Below are positions 42,325-52,060 of a stretch of 60,503 nucleotides of DNA, piece after piece. Below the pieces are notes generated by a model that did not search any database, was not told the DNA's origin, and saw nothing but the letters and a program-made list of their open reading frames with translations. Position 1 is the first letter of the stretch. Each line of letters begins with the position of its first letter. A program made the position numbers and the translations under genes. Where the stretch lies: contig CAKZPN010000077.1 of assembly GCA_937139335.1 (NCBI GenBank), forward strand, positions 1-60,503, written 5' to 3'. This DNA is from an uncultured Roseicyclus sp. (lineage in GTDB: Bacteria > Pseudomonadota > Alphaproteobacteria > Rhodobacterales > Rhodobacteraceae).

Positions 42325-43218
42325 TCAGGTGAGGGTGAAGCCTGTGGCGGCGGTCAGCTCGCCCATGGGGTGGACGAGGTTTCTGTCAGCAAGATCAATC
42401 AGGTGCGCGAGGACATTGCGCTCGGCCGCAGGCAGCAGGGCGGGGGCGAGGTCGGTGTAGATGCGGCGGGCGAGGTCGGCGGCCGTGGCGGGGGCCGCGT
42501 GGTCGAGGGCGGCGAGGATCTGGGCGTCGCGGGTCTCGCGGTGGGCGATCAGCTCGGCGATGCGGGCCTGCGGTTCCCCGACGGGGTCGCCGTGGCCCGG
42601 GTGGTAGACGCGGTCGGCGCGCGTGGCGAGCCGCCGGCAGGAGGCCATGAAGGCGCCCATGTCGCCGTCGGGCGGCGAGACCAGAGAGGTCGACCAGCCC
42701 ATCACCAGGTCGCCGGTGAAGAGTGCGCCTTGCCACGAAAAGCCGAGGTGGTTGGCCATGTGGCCGGGCGTTTCCAGCACCTCGATTGTGCCCCAGTCGC
42801 CGGTGACTTCGCCGCCCTCGAGGATCTGCACGTCGGGCATGAACCCCGGCTCCACGCCTTCGCCGCCGCCGATCTCGCCGGTCGTGGCGAGGCGGGCCAT
42901 AACCGCGCTGCGGCCCCAGTCCGAGGGTCCCGCCGCCATCACCGGTGCGCCGGTGGCCCGCGACAGCCTTCGGGCGAGGGGGGAATGGTCGCGGTGCGAA
43001 TGGGTCACGAGGATCGCGCCGATGCGCTCGCCCGGCGCCAGCGTGCCGAGGATCGCCGCCAGGTGCCCGGCATGATCCGGGCCCGGGTCGATCACGGCGA
43101 CCTCGCCCTCGCCCAACAGGTAGGTGTTGGTGCCGCGAAAGGTCATCGGCGAGGGGTTCGGCGCGGTCAGCCGCCGCAACCCCGGTTCCAGCCGCGTCAC
43201 GCCGCTTTCGCTTTCCAT
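42325..43218 (-). CDS. MBL-fold metallo-hydrolase (LACTB2/RNase-type)
   Basis: 297 residues from ATG 43218 (ATG 43248 region codons upstream are less likely because they overlap the kinase promoter). Metallo-beta-lactamase fold with THSHRDH zinc motif, TPGHMANHLGF, LFTGDLVMG (Asp ligand) and YHPGHGDPV (His ligand). The C-terminal winged-helix-like tail (RRIYTDLAPALLPAAERNVL) matches the LACTB2-type branch that includes endoribonucleases. Substrate unknown. Divergent from the sensor kinase with only 28 nt between start codons. Confidence 0.92.
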   Translation of the reverse strand: MESESGVTRLEPGLRRLTAPNPSPMTFRGTNTYLLGEGEVAVIDPGPDHAGHLAAILGTLAPGERIGAILVTHSHRDHSPLARRLSRATGAPVMAAGPSDWGRSAVMARLATTGEIGGGEGVEPGFMPDVQILEGGEVTGDWGTIEVLETPGHMANHLGFSWQGALFTGDLVMGWSTSLVSPPDGDMGAFMASCRRLATRADRVYHPGHGDPVGEPQARIAELIAHRETRDAQILAALDHAAPATAADLARRIYTDLAPALLPAAERNVLAHLIDLADRNLVHPMGELTAATGFTLT

Positions 43219-43246
43219 CCCTGCGCCCGCCCGGTTAACTGGCCCC

Positions 43247-44545
43247 ATGAAATTCGGCTGGCTCAAGAGATTGCTTCCGCGGGGCCTCTATGGCCGGGCC
43301 GCGCTCATCCTCCTGGTGCCGATCGTCACGCTTCAGATTGTCGTCTCGGGCCAGATCCTGCAACGCTATTTCCGGGAAGTCGCGGGGCAGATGACCTCGG
43401 CGCTGGTGCTGGACCTCGACCTCGTGCGCGACCAGCTCGCGGCGGGCGGCCCGGCCGCGGCGACGGCCGAGGCGCTGCAGATCGGGATCGTGCCGGTGCC
43501 CGAGGCGCTGACCGAGGACCGGCGGCTGGTCTATGACCTGACCGGGCTCGAGGCGGTGCGGGAGCTGCGCAGCCGGCTGGAGGGGGTGGTCGCGGTCGAC
43601 CTGATCAGCAACGACCGCCGCCCGGTGGTGGTCCTTCAGGCGGGGGAGGGGTTGGTCGCGCTGTCGGTGCCGCGGCAACGGATGTCGGCATCGAACCCGC
43701 ACCAGTTGCTGGTGCTGATGGTGTTCTTCGGGCTGTTCATGACCTGGGTCGCCTACCTGTTCCTGCGCAACCAGCTCAAGCCGATCCGCCGGCTGGCCGA
43801 GGCGTCCGAAGCCTTCGGCAAGGGGCAGATGGTCGATTACCACCCGTCGGGCGCGACCGAAGTGCGCAGCGCCGGCCGCGCGTTTCTGGACATGCGAGGC
43901 CGGATCGAGGGGATGATCGAGCAGCGCACCTTGATGCTGTCGGGGGTCAGCCACGACCTGCGCACGCCGCTGACGCGGATGAAGCTGGGCCTGTCGATGA
44001 TGGAGGACGGCGAGGATGTCGCGGAGCTGATGCGCGACGTGGCGGAGATGGAGGCGCTGCTCGCGACCTTCCTCGATTTCGCCCGGGGCGAGGCGCTGGA
44101 CGACCCGCTGCCGACCGACCCCGTCGCGCTGGCCAGCCAGCTTGTCGCCGATCTGCGGCGCGGTGGCGGGCAGGTGACGCTGATCGCGCCCGAGCGGGCG
44201 GAGACGGTGCTGCTGCGGCCGCAGGCGGTGCGGCGGTGCCTTGTCAACCTCGTGTCGAATGCGCTGCGCTATGGTGCGGCGGCGCGTTTGACGGTGGTGG
44301 TCTCCGACCGGGCAATCCGCTTCACGGTCGAGGATGACGGGCCGGGCATTCCGCCCGAACAGCGGGCCGAGGCGCTGAAGCCCTTTGCCCGGCTGGATGA
44401 GGCGCGCAACCAGGACAAAGGCTCGGGCGTGGGCCTCGGCCTCGCCATCGCGCGCGACATCGCGCAGCGCCACGGCGGCAGCCTGACCTTGCGCGAGAGT
44501 GCGGAGCTTGGCGGGCTTCGGGTGGACCTGGTGTTGCCGCGCTGA
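43247..44545 (+). CDS. Sensor histidine kinase (EnvZ-like)
   Basis: 432 residues from ATG 43247. TM1 around 15-35 (AALILLVPIVTLQIVVSGQI), a periplasmic region, TM2 around 152-172 (LLVLMVFFGLFMTWVAYLFL), then HAMP (QLKPIRRLAEASEAFGKG), the phospho-accepting H236 in SGVSHDLRTPLTRMK, and the ATPase domain with NLVSNALRYG, DDGPGIPP and GSGVGLGLAI. It resembles alphaproteobacterial EnvZ-type osmosensor kinases. No response regulator is adjacent, so its partner is encoded elsewhere. Confidence 0.95.
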   Translation: MKFGWLKRLLPRGLYGRAALILLVPIVTLQIVVSGQILQRYFREVAGQMTSALVLDLDLVRDQLAAGGPAAATAEALQIGIVPVPEALTEDRRLVYDLTGLEAVRELRSRLEGVVAVDLISNDRRPVVVLQAGEGLVALSVPRQRMSASNPHQLLVLMVFFGLFMTWVAYLFLRNQLKPIRRLAEASEAFGKGQMVDYHPSGATEVRSAGRAFLDMRGRIEGMIEQRTLMLSGVSHDLRTPLTRMKLGLSMMEDGEDVAELMRDVAEMEALLATFLDFARGEALDDPLPTDPVALASQLVADLRRGGGQVTLIAPERAETVLLRPQAVRRCLVNLVSNALRYGAAARLTVVVSDRAIRFTVEDDGPGIPPEQRAEALKPFARLDEARNQDKGSGVGLGLAIARDIAQRHGGSLTLRESAELGGLRVDLVLPR

Positions 44546-44654
44546 CGGGGCCACCAAGGCCCGGTGCTGAAACTGTCGTGGTTCCGGGCTAGGATGTCCC
44601 CGGCCCACCACCCACGGCTGGCAGACCGGCCAGAAACCGCGAAGGGAGCCCGCG

Positions 44655-45815
44655 ATGCCCAAGACCCTGATCCTGCTGCTCGACGGCACTTCGAACACGA
44701 TTTCCGACAGGCGCACGAACATCCTGCGGCTCTACGGTTGCCTGCGCAAATCGGACACGCAGGTGGTCTATTACGACCCCGGCGTGGGCACGATCGGCGG
44801 GCAGGGCTACTGGTCGCGGCTAGCGCAGGACGCCTCCGAAGTCTGGGGCATGGCCACCGGCATGGGCATCGACGCCAACGTGAAGGAGGCCTACCGCTTT
44901 CTGGTCGAACACTACGATGACGGCAAGGCCACGGACGGCGAGCGTGACCGCATCTGCATCTTCGGCTTTTCGCGCGGCGCCTATACCGCGCGGATGCTGG
45001 CGGGGTTCATCCACGCCATCGGCTTGCTGCAGCCGCGGAACCTGAACCTGCTGGACCACGCCTGGCGCGCCTACAAGCGCATCGGCGAGGCCGAGCGCGA
45101 GAATGATTTCGCCGAGGTGCGGCTCTACGAACGCATCCTCGATCCCGACCGCCCGCCGATCCACCTGCTGGGCCTCTTCGACACCGTGTCCTCGGTGATC
45201 GAGCCGGGGCAGGGGCTGCTGCCGCAATTGCGCCACCACGCCTTCACCTCGCGCAACCCCTCCGTCGCGCATGTGCGCCACGCCCTCGCGCTGGACGAGC
45301 GGCGGCGCATGTTCGAGCCGGTGCTCTGGCCCGAGGGGGAAAAGCACCAGCCGCATCGCTTTCAGCCGGGCAGTGCGGTGCCGCAGGACGCGCGCGAGGC
45401 CTGGTTCACCGGCACCCATGGCGACGTCGGCGGCGGCTGGCCCGAGGCGCGCTCGGGCCTCGCCAAGATCCCGCTGCTGTGGATGATCGAGGAGACGAAG
45501 GGCATAGGCCTCGACTACGTGACGCAGACGGTGAACCGGCTGGTGAAGGGCGCGCATGAGGGGCAGCCCTATGTCGCGCCGGACGCCCATGCTGCGATCA
45601 ACGACTCGATGACGCCGGGATGGAAGCTGCTGGAATACCTGCCGCTACCCGCGAAGGGGGAGGGTCTGACGCTGACCCGCGAGCGTCTGCGCCGCGTGCC
45701 CTCAGGCGCGCGCATCCACGCCTCGGTGATCGCGCGGGCCGAACGGACGGGGACGTTGCCCGACAACCTGCCGCCGGACTACCGGGTAGAGGGTGCGTGG
45801 ACGGTCCCGGCGTGA
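44655..45815 (+). CDS. DUF2235 alpha/beta-hydrolase-like protein
   Basis: 386 residues. N-terminal LILLLDGTSN, nucleophile elbow GFSRGAY with S106, and GTHGDVGGGWPE in the middle, all characteristic of DUF2235 (T6SS phospholipase-like family, PF09994). No signal peptide or transmembrane segment, and no secretion genes nearby, so it is more likely a cytoplasmic hydrolase than a secreted effector. Stand-alone gene between the kinase and a tRNA. Confidence 0.92.
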   Translation: MPKTLILLLDGTSNTISDRRTNILRLYGCLRKSDTQVVYYDPGVGTIGGQGYWSRLAQDASEVWGMATGMGIDANVKEAYRFLVEHYDDGKATDGERDRICIFGFSRGAYTARMLAGFIHAIGLLQPRNLNLLDHAWRAYKRIGEAERENDFAEVRLYERILDPDRPPIHLLGLFDTVSSVIEPGQGLLPQLRHHAFTSRNPSVAHVRHALALDERRRMFEPVLWPEGEKHQPHRFQPGSAVPQDAREAWFTGTHGDVGGGWPEARSGLAKIPLLWMIEETKGIGLDYVTQTVNRLVKGAHEGQPYVAPDAHAAINDSMTPGWKLLEYLPLPAKGEGLTLTRERLRRVPSGARIHASVIARAERTGTLPDNLPPDYRVEGAWTVPA

Positions 45816-45834
45816 CGGGGTGGCAAATGGCAGG

Positions 45835-45911
45835 TGGTAGGCCCGGCAGGACTTGAACCCGCAACCAAAGCGTTATGAGCGCTCTGCTCTAACCAATTGA
45901 GCTACAGGCCC
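45835..45911 (-). tRNA. tRNA with CAU anticodon (elongator Met or Ile2)
   Basis: 77 nt including encoded CCA. Acceptor GGGCCTG with CGGGCCT (G1-U72 wobble), D arm TAGCTCAATTGGTTAGAGC, anticodon loop CTCATAA (CAT at plus-strand 45875-45877) and T arm GCGGGTTCAAGTCCTGC. It is not the initiator type. C4-G69 and C5-G68 are compatible with the lysidine-modified Ile2 tRNA, but anticodon alone cannot separate this from elongator Met. Confidence 0.95.
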
Positions 45912-46018
45912 GCCTGGCTCATGGAGTATCAGACGCGGCCCCCCCGTCAAGCGCCCGGCGCTTGCCCAGCCGCGCGCCTTGGCCTATTGCCCCGACCAAC
46001 CGTCGAGGGAGTTCGCCG

Positions 46019-46417
46019 ATGCCGTCCATGTCCCATCTCGCGCTGCGCTACCTCGCCTGGCTGATCGGGTTGCGGTTGCTCTACGGGTTCCTGGTGCAGC
46101 AGTTCGGGCTGCCCAACAGCCTCGGCACCGGCGTGATCCTTGCCGCCGCGCCCCTTGCCGACATCGCGATGACGGCGGTCCGGCGGGCCGAACGGGCGCT
46201 GGTGCTGGCGGACTTGGCGGTGATCTGGGGCCTCTGCCTGTCGATCTTCGTGGCGGTGCAGGTGATCTTGCCCGCGATCCTCATCGCGCAGATGCGGTCC
46301 GTACTGGCCGACCCGGAGGGGGTGCAGCGCACGGCGCTGATCATCGTCGCGACGGGCGCGATGATGGCGCTGTTCCTGTGGATCGGCAAGCGCACGGCCC
46401 GCGCGCCCGGCCGGTAG
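46019..46417 (+). CDS. Small integral membrane protein (ABZJ_00895-like)
   Basis: 132 residues from ATG 46019, with GAGGGAG 7 nt upstream. Four hydrophobic stretches: LAWLIGLRLLYGFLV, LGTGVILAAAPLADIAM, VLADLAVIWGLCLSIFVAVQ and ALIIVATGAMMALFLWIG. Organisation suggests a four-helix inner-membrane protein of the ABZJ_00895 type; no function is known. Lies alone between a tRNA and purM. Confidence 0.8.
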   Translation: MPSMSHLALRYLAWLIGLRLLYGFLVQQFGLPNSLGTGVILAAAPLADIAMTAVRRAERALVLADLAVIWGLCLSIFVAVQVILPAILIAQMRSVLADPEGVQRTALIIVATGAMMALFLWIGKRTARAPGR

Positions 46418-46486
46418 ACAACTCACGCATGGACGCGGCGGCGCCGTCTTGCTACGGGCTGGCCACGCCCGCAGAGGAGCCACCAG

Positions 46487-47533
46487 ATGACCGATCCCAA
46501 ACCCGGCCTCACCTACGCCCAGGCGGGCGTCGACATCGACGCGGGCAACGCGCTGGTCGACCGGATCAAGCCTGCCGCCGCTGCCACCGCGCGGCCCGGC
46601 GTGATGTCGGGGCTGGGCGGCTTCGGTGCGCTCTTCGACCTGAAGGCTGCGGGCTACGATGACCCGATCCTCGTTGCCGCGACGGATGGCGTCGGCACCA
46701 AGCTGAAGATCGCCATCGACACCGGGGAATACGACACGATCGGCATCGACCTTGTCGCGATGTGCGTGAACGACCTCGTGTGCCAGGGCGCGGAGCCGTT
46801 GTTCTTCCTCGACTATTTCGCCACCGGCAAGCTGGAGGTGGAGGCTGCCGCCCGCATCGTCGAGGGTATCGCCGAGGGCTGCCGCCTGTCGGGCTGCGCG
46901 CTGATCGGCGGCGAGACGGCGGAGATGCCGGGGATGTACGCGCCGGGCGATTTCGACCTTGCAGGCTTCGCGGTGGGCGCGATGAACCGCGGCGCCGCGC
47001 TGCCCGCAGGCGTGAGCGAAGGCGACGTGCTGCTCGGCCTCGGCTCGGACGGGGTACATTCCAACGGCTACTCGCTGGTGCGCCGGGTGGTGGAACGCTC
47101 GGGGCTGGCCTGGGACGCGCCGGCGCCCTTCGCGCAGGAGACGCTGGGCCGCGCGCTGCTGGCGCCGACGCGGCTCTACGTGACCTCCGCGCTTGCCGCG
47201 ATCCGGGCGGGCGGCGTGCATGCGCTCGCCCATATAACCGGCGGCGGTCTGACCGAGAACCTGCCGCGCGTGCTGCCCGAGGGGCTGGGGGCCGAGATCG
47301 ACCTCGGGTCGTGGTCGCTGCCGCCGGTCTTCAAGTGGCTCGCCGCCGAGGGCGGGTTGGCCGAGGCCGAGATGCTCAAGACCTTCAACGCCGGCATCGG
47401 CATGGTGCTGGTGGTGGACGCCGCCGCCGCGGACGCGCTGTCGGATGCGCTGACTGAAGCGGGCGAGACGGTGCACCGTCTGGGCCATGTCGCGGCCGGG
47501 CAGGGGGTCTCCTACTCGGGCACCCTTGCGTGA
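46487..47533 (+). CDS. purM: Phosphoribosylformylglycinamidine cyclo-ligase (AIR synthase)
   Basis: 348 residues, normal length. ATP-grasp-like PurM fold with [32 protein letters not shown], the ATP-binding [33 protein letters not shown] and [14 protein letters not shown]. It makes aminoimidazole ribotide, the fifth step of purine synthesis. It overlaps purN by 4 nt (GTGA), so both are made together. Confidence 0.97.
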   Translation: MTDPKPGLTYAQAGVDIDAGNALVDRIKPAAAATARPGVMSGLGGFGALFDLKAAGYDDPILVAATDGVGTKLKIAIDTGEYDTIGIDLVAMCVNDLVCQGAEPLFFLDYFATGKLEVEAAARIVEGIAEGCRLSGCALIGGETAEMPGMYAPGDFDLAGFAVGAMNRGAALPAGVSEGDVLLGLGSDGVHSNGYSLVRRVVERSGLAWDAPAPFAQETLGRALLAPTRLYVTSALAAIRAGGVHALAHITGGGLTENLPRVLPEGLGAEIDLGSWSLPPVFKWLAAEGGLAEAEMLKTFNAGIGMVLVVDAAAADALSDALTEAGETVHRLGHVAAGQGVSYSGTLA

Positions 47534-48120
47534 CCAAACGCGTCGCGATCCTGATTTCCGGCGGCGGCTCCAACATGGTGCGGCTGGCCGAAAGCATGAC
47601 GGGCGACCACCCCGCGCGGCCCTGTCTGGTGGTCTCGAATGACGCGGGTGCGGGCGGGCTGGCGAGGGCCGCGGCGATGGGCATTGCCACCGCAGTCGTC
47701 GATCACCGCCCCTTCGGCAAGGATCGCGCGGCCTTCGAGGCCGCCTTGACCGATGCGCTGGAGGCGCAGGCCCCCGACATCCTCTGTCTCGCGGGCTTCA
47801 TGCGGGTTCTGACCGACGGGTTCGTGACCCGCTGGCAGGGCCGGATGCTGAACATCCACCCCTCGCTCCTGCCAAAATATCGCGGGCTGCACACGCACAC
47901 CCGCGCTCTGGAGGCGGGCGACGCGGAGGCCGGCTGCACGGTGCACGAGGTGACAGCGGAGCTGGATGGTGGCCCGATCCTCGGGCAGGCGCGGGTGCCG
48001 GTGCTGTCGGGCGACACGCCCGAGACGCTCGCCGCGCGGGTGCTGGAGCAGGAGCATCGGTTGTACCCGATGGTTCTACGTCGCTTCGCGGCGGGGGAGC
48101 GGGGGCGGGTTGATCTGTGA
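47530..48120 (+). CDS. purN: Phosphoribosylglycinamide formyltransferase
   Basis: 196 residues from a GTG overlapping the purM stop. Formyltransferase fold with [11 protein letters not shown] at the start and catalytic residues N108 and H110 ([12 protein letters not shown]) and D146 (ELDGGPIL), the expected triad. It formylates GAR with 10-formyl-THF. The purM-purN pair is standard in this order. Confidence 0.97.
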   Translation: MTKRVAILISGGGSNMVRLAESMTGDHPARPCLVVSNDAGAGGLARAAAMGIATAVVDHRPFGKDRAAFEAALTDALEAQAPDILCLAGFMRVLTDGFVTRWQGRMLNIHPSLLPKYRGLHTHTRALEAGDAEAGCTVHEVTAELDGGPILGQARVPVLSGDTPETLAARVLEQEHRLYPMVLRRFAAGERGRVDL

Positions 48121-48423
48121 CGGCTCGGGCTGCCGGTGGCGCGCCCGTAGGGGTGTCCTACGCGTGGGACAGAGGGCCGCGTCAATGCGATCAAGGGGTT
48201 GGAGCGGCCGGTTTACGGAGCGTTTGGAAAGGGTTGGTGACAGGGGGCGACTCGGTGGGGAGTGCCTTTGCGGACCAGTCCGGCGCGGCTGCAGATGCTA
48301 GACAGAGGGACAGGTGCGATTGGTCTCGTGGTAGACCGCCGCCGACGGATGGCTTCCATGAATTGTTTCGGAACCTCTGGCACAGAGGCCCTGTATGACC
48401 GCTCTGCGGGACGGAGATGCCGT
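48121..48423. other. 303-nt intergenic region after purN, no gene seen
   Basis: Frames on both strands lack family-like sequence and contain arginine-rich shadow patterns. No terminator with U-tract, repeat or RNA gene was identified. It separates purN from the convergent hypothetical gene at 48424-48759. Confidence 0.6.
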
Positions 48424-48759
48424 TCAGTTCTTAGGTGTTCGTGCTTTGCTGATCTTTGATATGAGCATCTTGAACGCATCGGGATCACTCCCGTCAAAAT
48501 CCTCAACAGAAAATAGACCGCCTGTCTCGGACGACGGAAAAAAATAAAGTTCAAAACTATCGGGAAAGACCTCCACTTCCATGCGCTCTAGATCCCAGAA
48601 CAGACGAACGGTAGGCCAATAACCGGTTTGAGCGGCATCAGGAAGAGAACCGCATGCTCGAGTTGCTTCCACCAGTCGGGTTGCCATTGCCAACGCCTCG
48701 GGTGCGGGTTGTGGCTCTTGATGCCAATCGCATTCTATTCCCGCCCAAGCGTCCGACAA
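48424..48759 (-). CDS. Hypothetical protein, 111 residues
   Basis: Starts at TTG 48759, supported by GGAGG six nt upstream. The protein is acidic and soluble with a coherent composition (LFWDLERMEVEVFPDSFELY, GLFSVEDFDGSDPDAFKMLI) and lower GC than the neighbours. No family recognised; small acidic proteins of this type include immunity or phage-derived proteins, but that is only resemblance. The 7-bp tandem array lies 108-184 nt upstream on the same strand. Confidence 0.6.
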   Translation of the reverse strand: MSDAWAGIECDWHQEPQPAPEALAMATRLVEATRACGSLPDAAQTGYWPTVRLFWDLERMEVEVFPDSFELYFFPSSETGGLFSVEDFDGSDPDAFKMLISKISKARTPKN

Positions 48760-48866
48760 TAAAAGCCTCCGTTTTGGTGACGGTGATATTGAAGTGACAA
48801 ATTGTCAACTTGGGGCTTTAAGCGGCCGTTGCTGACCTTGACCCGAGCGCCCCCGACCTCTTTAGA

Positions 48867-48943
48867 CGTCAGCCGTCAGCCGTCAGCCGTCAGCCGTCAG
48901 CCGTCAGCCGTCAGCCGTCAGCCGTCAGCCGTCAGCCGTCAGC
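48867..48943. repeat. Tandem array of eleven perfect 7-bp units (CGTCAGC)
   Basis: Eleven uninterrupted copies of CGTCAGC fill 77 bp. The array lies between the tkt stop (48993) and the TTG start of the hypothetical gene (48759), both on the minus strand. Such perfect short arrays vary in copy number by slipped-strand replication and could alter promoter spacing of the downstream gene. Confidence 0.95.
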
Positions 48944-48992
48944 CGCACCCTTCCCGCCATGACAGCCGCGCCCGAAGGCGCGGCGGCTCGCA

Positions 48993-51008
48993 TCACAGCA
49001 GCGACTTCACCTTCGCGACGACCGCCTCGGCGGTGATGCCGAAGTGGGTGTAGAGATCGCCCGCCGGGGCGGAGGCGCCGAAGCCGGTCATCCCCACGAA
49101 GCCCGCCTTGTCGCGCTTTCCGCGTTCGCCGGTGAGCCAGCGGTCCCAGCCGAAGCTGACGGCGGCCTCGACCGCCACGCGCACCGGCCCGGCGGGCAGC
49201 ACGCGCTTGCGATAGGCGTCGTCTTTCGCCTCGAAAAGTTCCCAGCAGGGCATCGAGACGACGCGGGTGCCGATGCCGTCCGCCTGCAGCATCTCGCGGG
49301 CGGCCATCGCGATGGAGACCTCGGAGCCGGTGGCCAGCAGGATCGCCTGGCGCTTGCCCTCGGCCTCGGCCAGCACGTAGGCGCCCTGCGCCAGCATGTT
49401 GCGGGTCTTGTGCTCGGTGCGCAGCGTCGGCAGGCCCTGCCGGCTCAGCGCCAGCACCGAGGGCGTCGTCGTCTGCATCAGCGCGACCTCCCAGGCCTCG
49501 GCGGTCTCGACCGCGTCGGCGGGGCGGATGACGTTGAGGTTGGGCGTGGCGCGCAGCATCGCGAGGTGTTCGACCGGCTGGTGCGTCGGCCCGTCTTCGC
49601 CGAGGCCGATGCTGTCATGCGTCATCACGTAGGTGACGGGCAGGCCCATCAGGGCCGACAGCCGGATCGCGGGGCGGGCGTAGTCGGTGAAGACCATGAA
49701 GGTGCCGCCGTAGGGCCGCACGCCGCCGTGCAGCGCCATGCCGTTCATCGCCGCCGCCATGCCGTGTTCGCGGATGCCGTAGTGGATGTGGCGCCCCTTG
49801 CGGTCCTCGGGCGTGAAGGTGCCGAGGCCGGCAGTGTCGGTGTTGTTCGAGCCGGTCAGGTCGGCGGAGCCGCCCAGATGCTCGGCCAGCACCGGGTTGA
49901 TGACCTCGAGCGCCATCTGGCTCGCCTGCCGTGTCGCGATCTTGGGCGCGCCATCGGAATGCTGCTTTTTCAGCGCCTTGATGGTGGAGGACAGCTTGCG
50001 CGGCACCTCGGCGGCGAAAGCGCGGGTGAACTCGGCCTGCTTGCCGTCGGAGAGGAGCGCGAAGCGCGTTTCCCAATCCTCGCGCGCGGCCTGGCCACGG
50101 CGGCCGATCTCTTCCCACCAGCTTTTCAGGTCGGCGGGGATCTCGAAGGCGCCGTGCGGCCAGCCATAGGCGTCCTTGGCGGCCTGAAGCTGGGCGGCAT
50201 CGGTCAGCGCGCCGTGGCCCTTGGCGGTGTCCTGCGCCGCGTGACCCAGCGCGATGTGAGTCTTGCACGCGATCATCGCGGGGCCGGGGCTGGCCTTGGC
50301 CTCGGTGATCGCGCGGTCGATATCCTCGGGGTCGTGGCCGTCGCATTCGAACACGTCCCAGCCCGAAGCGGCGAAGCGCGCCATCTGGTCGGTGCGGTCG
50401 GCCATCGAGACCTTGCCGTCGATTGTGATGCCGTTGTTGTCCCACATCACGATCAGGCGCGACAGCTCCTGCCGGCCGGCGAGCGCGATGGCCTCCTGGC
50501 TGACGCCTTCCATCAGGCAGCCGTCGCCGGCGATGCACCAGGTGTAATGGTCGATGACTTTCTTGCCCCACTTGGCGCGCAGGAATTCCTCGGCCATGGC
50601 GAAACCGACCGAGTTGGCGAGACCCTGGCCGAGCGGCCCGGTGGTGGTCTCGATCCCCTTGGCGTGGCCGTATTCCGGGTGGCCGGCGGTGATCGCGCCG
50701 AGCTGGCGGAAGTTCTTGATCTGCTCCAGCGTCATGTCGGCCGAGCCGGTGAGGTGGAGCAGCGCATAGAGCAGCATGGAGCCGTGGCCGGCGGAGAGGA
50801 TGAAACGGTCGCGGTTCGGCCAATCCGGCGCAGCGGCGTCGAAGCTCAGGTGCTTGGAGAACAGGACCGTCGCGACATCGGCCATCCCCATCGGCATGCC
50901 GGAATGGCCGGAGTTCGCGGCGGCGACGGCATCGAGCGCGAGCGTGCGGATGCAGGCGGCGCGGCTCCAGTGGTCGGGGTGGGTCTTGGCGAGCGCGGTC
51001 AGATCCAT
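48993..51008 (-). CDS. tkt: Transketolase
   Basis: 671 residues from ATG 51008 ([20 protein letters not shown]). ThDP-dependent: [18 protein letters not shown] near the N-terminus, [14 protein letters not shown] with the DNN partner, [20 protein letters not shown] in the pyrimidine domain. It links the pentose phosphate pathway or Calvin cycle to glycolysis. A longer start at 51080 adds unconserved sequence. In this order tkt is commonly near zapA, which follows on the opposite strand. Confidence 0.97.
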   Translation of the reverse strand: MDLTALAKTHPDHWSRAACIRTLALDAVAAANSGHSGMPMGMADVATVLFSKHLSFDAAAPDWPNRDRFILSAGHGSMLLYALLHLTGSADMTLEQIKNFRQLGAITAGHPEYGHAKGIETTTGPLGQGLANSVGFAMAEEFLRAKWGKKVIDHYTWCIAGDGCLMEGVSQEAIALAGRQELSRLIVMWDNNGITIDGKVSMADRTDQMARFAASGWDVFECDGHDPEDIDRAITEAKASPGPAMIACKTHIALGHAAQDTAKGHGALTDAAQLQAAKDAYGWPHGAFEIPADLKSWWEEIGRRGQAAREDWETRFALLSDGKQAEFTRAFAAEVPRKLSSTIKALKKQHSDGAPKIATRQASQMALEVINPVLAEHLGGSADLTGSNNTDTAGLGTFTPEDRKGRHIHYGIREHGMAAAMNGMALHGGVRPYGGTFMVFTDYARPAIRLSALMGLPVTYVMTHDSIGLGEDGPTHQPVEHLAMLRATPNLNVIRPADAVETAEAWEVALMQTTTPSVLALSRQGLPTLRTEHKTRNMLAQGAYVLAEAEGKRQAILLATGSEVSIAMAAREMLQADGIGTRVVSMPCWELFEAKDDAYRKRVLPAGPVRVAVEAAVSFGWDRWLTGERGKRDKAGFVGMTGFGASAPAGDLYTHFGITAEAVVAKVKSLL

Positions 51009-51268
51009 GGCACGGGCGTCCTTTGTCGGCAGCTTTTCGGGGGTCGCGCCCGGGTTTCCTTGACCGGGCGCGGTTGGCACCGTGTCTTACCAGAGGCGGG
51101 GGGCGGCGCAACCAAAACACCGGCGAAACCGCCCGAATGCCGCCCGTTGCACGCCATGCCATGCGGTAGGCCTTGCAAATCTGGGGGAATTGCGATTCGC
51201 TAGGACCAAAGGTGTAGGTTCCGCCCCCGGGCACGGGCGGGCCGCAAGACCGGGGGGCGCAGGCAACG

Positions 51269-52060
51269 ATGGGCGACAACGCCGAATTCGAGAAACTCTC
51301 GACGCTCGAGGCGCGGCTGGCCGCGGCGCTCGACCGGATCGCCGTCGGGCTTGGCGAGGTGCAGCCGTACCTGCCGCCCGAGGATCCCGCCTACACCTCC
51401 AGCGCCTTCGAGGATGCGCAGATCCGCGCCGAAGCGGCCGAGGCACGGGTGGCCGAGCTCGAGGCGCTGATCGCCGCAGGGCCGCCGCAAGGTGATACGC
51501 CCGATGCCTCCACCCTCGAGGTGGAGCGCGACGTGGCGCTGGCCCGCGCCGAGGCGCTCGAGGCCGACAACCACGACTGGGCGCGGGCCGTCGCGCAGCG
51601 CGACCATACCATCGCGGCGCTGCGGGCCGAGCTGGAGACTGCGCAGGTCGCTCCTGCCGCCGAGCCGGACACTGGCGCCACCGACGAATTGCGCGCGCAG
51701 GTGGCGGAGCTGGAGGGCAAGCTGGCCCGGATGCGCGCCGAACGCGCCGAGGCCATCGCCGAACGCGACGAGGCGCGCGACATTGCCGAGGAACTGCAGG
51801 TCTCGGGCGGCATCGCCCCCGATGACCGCGCCATGGCGCTGCGGGCCGAGGTCAAGGAATTGCGCACCATCAACGAGCGCCTGACCCGCAACATCGACCG
51901 TCTGCGCGGCGAGAACGCGACCGATCCCAAGGTGCTGAACAAGGCCCTGGTGGTCGAGCTGGACGCGCTGAAGGCCGCGCGCGCCTCGGAGGCGGCGGAG
52001 CTGGATCGTATCCTTGCGGATCTTGACCGCGCCGAGGCAGGGGAGGGCGGACATGCCTGA
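51269..52060 (+). CDS. Coiled-coil protein of unknown function upstream of zapA
   Basis: 263 residues. Almost entirely heptad-rich helix with Ala/Glu/Arg repeats (ELRAQVAELEGKLARMRAER, EELQVSGGIAPDDRAMALRA), with a short Pro-rich break near residue 40 (LPPEDPAYTSS). No membrane segment or catalytic motif. Its stop overlaps zapA by 8 nt, so it is probably co-translated with and perhaps works beside the division protein ZapA. No known family assigned. Confidence 0.85.
   Translation: MGDNAEFEKLSTLEARLAAALDRIAVGLGEVQPYLPPEDPAYTSSAFEDAQIRAEAAEARVAELEALIAAGPPQGDTPDASTLEVERDVALARAEALEADNHDWARAVAQRDHTIAALRAELETAQVAPAAEPDTGATDELRAQVAELEGKLARMRAERAEAIAERDEARDIAEELQVSGGIAPDDRAMALRAEVKELRTINERLTRNIDRLRGENATDPKVLNKALVVELDALKAARASEAAELDRILADLDRAEAGEGGHA

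Noticed and set aside
48867..48943. Tandem array considered as CRISPR
   Set aside because: Units are 7 bp with no spacers and no cas genes nearby.
48802..49053. Plus-strand frame encoding repeated SRQPSAV units
   Set aside because: The repeats are only the translation of the 7-bp DNA array (three units per seven codons); the rest overlaps tkt antisense.
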